DNA of 36,000 nucleotides from Planctomycetaceae bacterium (GTDB lineage: Bacteria; Planctomycetota; Phycisphaerae; Phycisphaerales; SM1A02). Position 1 is the stretch's first letter. Every line of letters starts with the position of its first letter. Shown here piece after piece: positions 32,500 through 36,000 of the stretch. Position numbers and translations under genes: made by a program. The stretch covers positions 1 to 36,000 of the forward strand of contig NSIA01000078.1 of the NCBI GenBank assembly GCA_002737585.1, given 5' to 3'. The notes below the pieces were generated by a model that saw nothing but the letters and a program-made list of their open reading frames with translations, ran no database searches and was not told the origin of the DNA.

Positions 32500-32927
32500 T
32501 TCTTGTCCGTATTGATGCCAACCTTGGCGATACCAATCTTGCGGACTTCATCCAGGACGCCCACCACGAACTTGAAGTCTGCGTTGCCATCGCTGTTGAT
32601 AATCACCTTGGGATCCTTGGCAACCACCTTGTAGGTCTGCAGCTTCATGGGCAACTGCGCCAGGGAAATCTTGTCCTTGTTGAAGAAGATCTCGCCCTTG
32701 TCATTGACGCTGATAGTGACTGCCTTGTCCAACTCAGACTGCTCGCCCAGCGACTGCGCCGTGGTTGCACCAGGCAACGCCACTTGCACGCCTTGATTTT
32801 TGGACATGCTCAGCGAGACCATGATGAATGTGGCCAACAGAAAGAAGATGATGTCGATCAACGGAATGATCTCAATGCGCGCGCTCTTCTTCTTGCCGCG
32901 CCGCATCCCGCCACCGCCGCCCGCCAT
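32496..32927 (-). CDS. exbD: ExbD biopolymer transport protein
   Basis: A 143-residue ExbD/TolR. After a Gly/Arg/Lys-rich cytoplasmic start, the single membrane helix (about 20-40) reads EIIPLIDIIFFLLATFIMVSL with Asp25 in the P-L-I-D motif, the residue that carries protons in the ExbBD motor. The periplasmic domain (about 45-140) has VTISVNDKGEIFFNKDKISL and PKVIINSDGNADFKFVVGVLDEVRKIGI, matching the ExbD fold. Start at ATG 32927 is set by a good GGGAGGA 7 nt upstream; the frame extends to 32972 but would overlap the upstream gene by 44 nt. It is 1 nt from the TtpC-like stop (TGA-G-ATG) and overlaps tonB by 4 nt. Confidence 0.93.
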   Translation of the reverse strand: MAGGGGGMRRGKKKSARIEIIPLIDIIFFLLATFIMVSLSMSKNQGVQVALPGATTAQSLGEQSELDKAVTISVNDKGEIFFNKDKISLAQLPMKLQTYKVVAKDPKVIINSDGNADFKFVVGVLDEVRKIGIAKVGINTDKK

Positions 32928-32928
32928 C

Positions 32929-34452
32929 TCAGGATCCTCCCAGCGACGTTGAGGTTCCGTGGTACGGATCAACTCGCAACGTTAGTTCTTCCTCTTCTGC
33001 TTCCGCTTCTTCTTGAGCGCGCTTGGTTAATGCAGCGCCGCGCGGATGAGTCTCCACCAGCAACTTCAATTGCTCGCCTGCCGCCAGCATTTCTGTCTCA
33101 ATGCCTTCAATGCGATTATTGAGGTAGTTGAATGGCAACAGACAGACAATGGCGATCACCAGTCCGAACGCGGTAGCGATCAGCGCCTCGGAAATACCTC
33201 CCGTGATGGCACCCGGCGAACTGAGGTCGCCGCCGATCACTGAGAAGGACGCCATCATGCCCGTCACCGTTCCCAACAGTCCAAGGAGCGGCGCCAAGGT
33301 AATCACGGTGTCCAGGATCGCAATACCGCGCCGATAGCGCTTGAGTGCGCGCGTCTCTGCGTACACCAAGGCGTGACCCAACGATTGGTCGCGGTGTTCA
33401 AGCGCATAGCCAAGGGTGATGACCACAGCATCCTTGGAGTTCTTAGCAATCGCAATCGCTGCATTCAGATCACCCTTGCCAACCTCTACAAAGAACTTCG
33501 CCAGCGTCTTGGGGCTGCGCTTTCGTTGTTCGGTCAGCAGGAAGAGCAGTCGCTCCAACACCACCGCTACCGCCGCTACCGACGCCATCAGCAGCGGCCA
33601 CATGATCGGACCGCCCTTCTCAAAGATGTGCACGATGTTGGTCTTCTGTACCAGCGCCTTCAGCGCACCGCCGCGGGATGGATCAAGCGGCAGCGTTCCC
33701 TCACCTGAAGCAACCAGTGTTCCGATCGAGCCAGCAAGGTCACCCTCCAACTGACGCACCAGCGGATTGACTGATCCAACCTGCGCAACAGCAATACCCG
33801 CCATGCCGGAATCAGCCCGAAACAGTGCGATCGGTCCGATCATGGCAAACTGGCCCTGCAGCACCGCGCCCATGGTGTCCACGGAGACGCCCGCAAAGCG
33901 CATCCCGCCGACGACATCAAAGAGACGCTTGATGGTCAGTTCGGTGAATGTGGTCTGTCGAGCGAAGCGCTCCACTGGAGTGAGCGTCTTGTTCTCTACT
34001 GCTTGCTTCGCCTTTTCAACGGGCTCCGCATAGACCTGCATCTCACCTACACCAACTTTGGTTTCAAAGGTTCGGGCGTACTCATCAAGCAGACTGCCGA
34101 TGTAACTGAGCTCATCTTGACGCGCCTTTATCTCTGCCTTGAGCGTGCCGATTTCCAACGCGCCGGCATCAACAAGGCGCTGCACCTTGTCGCCATCTTT
34201 GCGGAGTTGCACAACGCCTTCTTCGAGCGATGTGAGCTCCTGAGCAAGCGGCAATTTCTCAGCAGAGATCAGCGCGCGCACATTGTTGAGCTCGCCAATA
34301 CTCTTGTTGAGTTCGCCCTCGGCACTGCGCGATGCTTTACCGATAGTCTGATTGACGTCGGCAGGCTGCGCCGCTGGGGTCTGCGCATGCGCAGCGCCAA
34401 CTGCCAGAAGCGCTACGGCTGCCAAACGAATGGTTGATTTGAGTGTCATCAT
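32929..34452 (-). CDS. TtpC-like fused periplasmic / ExbB (MotA/TolQ) protein
   Basis: A 507-residue protein combining a long exported N-terminal region with an ExbB proton-channel domain. A signal peptide (residues 1-23, ends GAAHA) is followed by a periplasmic region (about 25-275) with coiled-coil-like stretches such as RSAEGELNKSIGELNNVRALIS and LKAEIKARQDELSYIGSLLDEY. The ExbB part (about 280-465) has membrane helices at about 283-306, 380-402 and 418-442 and the signature LAPLLGLLGTVTGMM at 386-400. This is the architecture of TtpC in Vibrio TonB2 systems. In those systems TtpC works beside a separate short ExbB; none is present here. The start at ATG 34452 overlaps the DUF3450 stop (ATGA); ATG 34449 is next to it and equally possible. 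Confidence 0.9.
   Translation of the reverse strand: MMTLKSTIRLAAVALLAVGAAHAQTPAAQPADVNQTIGKASRSAEGELNKSIGELNNVRALISAEKLPLAQELTSLEEGVVQLRKDGDKVQRLVDAGALEIGTLKAEIKARQDELSYIGSLLDEYARTFETKVGVGEMQVYAEPVEKAKQAVENKTLTPVERFARQTTFTELTIKRLFDVVGGMRFAGVSVDTMGAVLQGQFAMIGPIALFRADSGMAGIAVAQVGSVNPLVRQLEGDLAGSIGTLVASGEGTLPLDPSRGGALKALVQKTNIVHIFEKGGPIMWPLLMASVAAVAVVLERLLFLLTEQRKRSPKTLAKFFVEVGKGDLNAAIAIAKNSKDAVVITLGYALEHRDQSLGHALVYAETRALKRYRRGIAILDTVITLAPLLGLLGTVTGMMASFSVIGGDLSSPGAITGGISEALIATAFGLVIAIVCLLPFNYLNNRIEGIETEMLAAGEQLKLLVETHPRGAALTKRAQEEAEAEEEELTLRVDPYHGTSTSLGGS
32935..32941 (-). promoter_or_regulatory. Shine-Dalgarno deciding the exbD start
   Basis: GGGAGGA on the minus strand lies 7 nt before the ATG at 32927, inside the last codons of the TtpC-like gene. 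It rules against the longer frame start at 32972. Confidence 0.7.
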
Positions 34453-35465
34453 TTGATTGTGATTGGAAGGGGGACGAAGGATGGCGTTTGTTTGCCCTGA
34501 ATAATTTCCAACGCTTGAGTGATCTGGCTTGAAGTGGCAGCAGAAGCGGATTCCCACTTCCAACCATCCTCGGTGGGACGACCAATCCCAGCCAATCCGC
34601 GCGGGCTGATGTAGTACGCCTGTGCTAAGCCAACGTAGAAGACTTGCACCTCGCTGGAGGAACCATCCGCGAGCGTTCGAATCTCATAGGAAACCGAAAT
34701 TTCGCTGTTTGCCTTGTTCAATTCGTTGAGAATGCCCAAGACGTTCTGGAAGCGCTCGGCAGTGGAGACGCGCGTATTCGTTGGGTCTGCAGGCATGCGC
34801 TGCATCAAGGGCAGCAGCTTTGCGTTGACGGGCTCGGGCATCAACTTGGCAAGTTGGCGCACCTGACCTTCCATGGTGGCCACCGCATCCGACAGTTGCG
34901 CAGTGACGGCCTTGAGTTGATCGCTCTCCGCCACCAATTCATCCCGCTTCTTGTTGGACTCCACCACCGCCAATTCTGACTGGGTGATTCGATCCTTCAG
35001 GACGCCCACTTCCTTACCAACCAACTCAATGCGCCCCTGCAGGATTTCTTTGCCCTGCTGCCAATCGTTGCGCTCCTTGGAAATGATCTGCTGCGTCTCG
35101 ATCCACTTGTTCAAAGTCAATCGGGTCTCATCGAGCGTGGCCGGCGGGGCTGGAGGCGCGGCGGGAGTTGCTGCTGGCGCGGCCTTGGGCTTCGCGGCAG
35201 TCCCGGAAGCCTTCGGCTTTTTGTCGCCTGGCTTGGCGCCCGGAGTTGGCTTCGTCGCGGGAGCGGGTGCAGCCTGCTTGGTTTCGGGCGCGGTCTCCTT
35301 GGTTTCCGGAGCAGTCTCCTTGGTTTCGGGCGCAGCGTCTTGCAGCGGCTGTGCGAATGCTGCGATCGGCTCAACCAGGAACGCGACAATGGCGACCGAT
35401 GCCATTGCCATGATCCAGTAGCGGGCGCGTTGCGCGAGGACAGTCAGAAGTCTGGGACTATTCAT
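34449..35465 (-). CDS. DUF3450 periplasmic coiled-coil protein, first gene of the TonB cassette
   Basis: A 338-residue exported protein. The N-terminal hydrophobic segment (MAMASVAIVAFLVEPIAAFA) is a signal peptide or anchor. It is followed by an Ala/Pro/Lys-rich linker of about 70 residues that opens with three near-identical seven-residue repeats (APETKET type). The DUF3450 domain (about 110-335) starts with coiled coil (LNKWIETQQIISKERNDWQQ, VLKDRITQSELAVVESNKKRDEL) and continues with RFQNVLGILNELNKANSEISVSYEI and FYVGLAQAYYISPRGLAGIGR. DUF3450 genes are known as neighbours of TtpC/ExbB/ExbD/TonB2 in Gammaproteobacteria, and the order here is the same. The linker is longer than I would expect for the family. 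Its ATG (35465) lies 207 bp from a divergent sugar kinase gene, so the cassette promoter is probably in 35466-35672. Confidence 0.9.
   Translation of the reverse strand: MNSPRLLTVLAQRARYWIMAMASVAIVAFLVEPIAAFAQPLQDAAPETKETAPETKETAPETKQAAPAPATKPTPGAKPGDKKPKASGTAAKPKAAPAATPAAPPAPPATLDETRLTLNKWIETQQIISKERNDWQQGKEILQGRIELVGKEVGVLKDRITQSELAVVESNKKRDELVAESDQLKAVTAQLSDAVATMEGQVRQLAKLMPEPVNAKLLPLMQRMPADPTNTRVSTAERFQNVLGILNELNKANSEISVSYEIRTLADGSSSEVQVFYVGLAQAYYISPRGLAGIGRPTEDGWKWESASAATSSQITQALEIIQGKQTPSFVPLPITIK
35277..35339. repeat. Three 21-bp tandem repeats in the DUF3450 gene
   Basis: Units at 35277-35297, 35298-35318 and 35319-35339 all begin cttggtttc and differ by a few bases. They encode three copies of a seven-residue Ala-Pro-Glu-Thr-Lys repeat in the periplasmic linker. 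Copy-number change would keep the frame. Confidence 0.8.
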
Positions 35466-35672
35466 GGTTCATCAGCCTTCGCCCAGTGCCTGGGCGTTGC
35501 AAGTGCGAAGTGGGGCAAAGCCGCGTGCGCGGCACCCCATCCGTGGCCGAGAGGCTATGGATCACGCATATCCCGCCTGTAAGGGTTTGGTTCAGATTGT
35601 GTTAACGACCGCCAATTGGGCCCCTAGAGGCCGGAATCCAGCCCCACCCTGCCTCGCGTACACCACCAATCG
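35466..35672. promoter_or_regulatory. Divergent intergenic region between the TonB cassette and the sugar kinase gene
   Basis: This 207-bp gap must carry the promoters for both directions if the DUF3450 gene opens the transcript. It contains the 12-mer gtttggttcaga (35585-35596), present inverted at 30302-30313, followed by gtgttaac. I see no convincing -35/-10 pair, operator palindrome or riboswitch. Confidence 0.4.
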
Positions 35673-36000
35673 ATGCCAATACCACTCTTTCTCGGCCTCG
35701 ACATCGGAACTTCCTCGCTGAAAGCGCTGATCGCCACCGCCGAGGGAACGCCCGTTGCCCACGCAACAGTGGAGTATCCGCTCTCTACCCCGCGCCCGGA
35801 GTGGAGTGAGCAGGACCCCGACGACTGGGTGCGCGCTGCCCACCAAGCCACGCGCGCCGCCATAGCAGCCGCCGTTCGCCTTGGCCATGCCGATGCATCC
35901 CACCGCATTGCCGGCATCGGCTTCAGCGGCCAAATGCACGGCGCCACCTTCGTGGACCGCAGCAATACTCCGCTGCGCCCGTGCATTCTCTGGAACGACG
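35673..36000 (+). CDS. FGGY-family sugar kinase, xylulokinase-like (3' end outside window)
   Basis: The first 109 codons of an FGGY kinase that runs off the right edge. The N-terminal phosphate-binding motif LGLDIGTSSLKALI (residues 7-20) is followed by PRPEWSEQDPDDWVRAA and the xylulokinase phrase IAGIGFSGQMHGATFVD (about 78-94), then LRPCILWND. The GQMHG and ILWND phrases favour xylulokinase (XylB) over glycerol or gluconate kinases, but the specificity region is not in the window. The enzyme would phosphorylate a sugar or ketose in the cytoplasm with ATP. The ATG at 35673 is chosen because it puts the FGGY motif at the normal distance; no Shine-Dalgarno is visible. The gene is divergent from the TonB cassette, and a link to it is only suggested by position. 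Confidence 0.85.
   Translation, partial: MPIPLFLGLDIGTSSLKALIATAEGTPVAHATVEYPLSTPRPEWSEQDPDDWVRAAHQATRAAIAAAVRLGHADASHRIAGIGFSGQMHGATFVDRSNTPLRPCILWND

Overview
The window reads as a GC-rich bacterial chromosome segment, most likely from a planctomycete of the Phycisphaerae type. The evidence is the C-terminal pair of dockerin-like EF-hand repeats (D-x-N-G-D ... LGLLLGAWG), a Ser/Thr kinase with a PEGA domain, an FG-GAP-like secreted protein, mixed ATG/GTG starts with often weak Shine-Dalgarno sequences, and an envelope that clearly has an outer membrane (TonB system, TonB-dependent receptor, lipoproteins). The lineage is inferred from protein style, not from a marker gene. I see no tRNA, rRNA, CRISPR array, insertion sequence or phage gene.

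Region 1 (1-4871, + strand) is a tightly overlapping operon for a type II secretion / type IV pilus-like machine: PilN-like (cut by the window edge), PilO-like, a GspC/PilP-like clamp protein, the GspE/PilB ATPase and the GspF/PilC membrane protein. Region 2 (4872-11519) is mixed. It holds a PEGA-containing Ser/Thr kinase (-), a small four-helix membrane protein (+), a secreted FG-GAP-like propeller (-), a divergent CoaC-like flavoprotein (-), and a P1B-4 type metal-exporting ATPase (+) that starts only 45 bp from the flavoprotein start. Region 3 (11483-15043, - strand) has a large secreted protein with a Trp-rich segment, a small lipoprotein coupled to it by an ATGA overlap, and a conserved protein I cannot assign.

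Region 4 (15044-35465) is one uninterrupted minus-strand block of eleven genes and is the most interesting part. In transcription order it has: a TonB2-type energising cassette (DUF3450 protein, a fused TtpC-like ExbB, ExbD, TonB, TPR protein, with overlaps or 1-3 nt gaps); a secreted beta-helix-like protein ending in dockerin-like repeats; a strong hairpin; a TPR lipoprotein overlapping a TonB-dependent receptor by 7 nt; a DUF4142 protein; and then a mannoside-degrading operon (GH38 alpha-mannosidase, sodium:solute symporter, GH2 beta-mannosidase) with 1 and 9 nt gaps. A reasonable inference is an envelope-to-cytoplasm uptake and degradation locus for a mannose-containing substrate, with its own TonB motor and without a recognisable SusD. 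The link between the TonB half and the mannosidase half rests on position only.

At the right edge a divergent FGGY sugar kinase (xylulokinase-like) begins at 35673 and runs off the window. No gene-free stretch exceeds about 300 bases; the longest is 30054-30330 (277 bp), upstream of the beta-helix gene, and it contains two inverted repeats.
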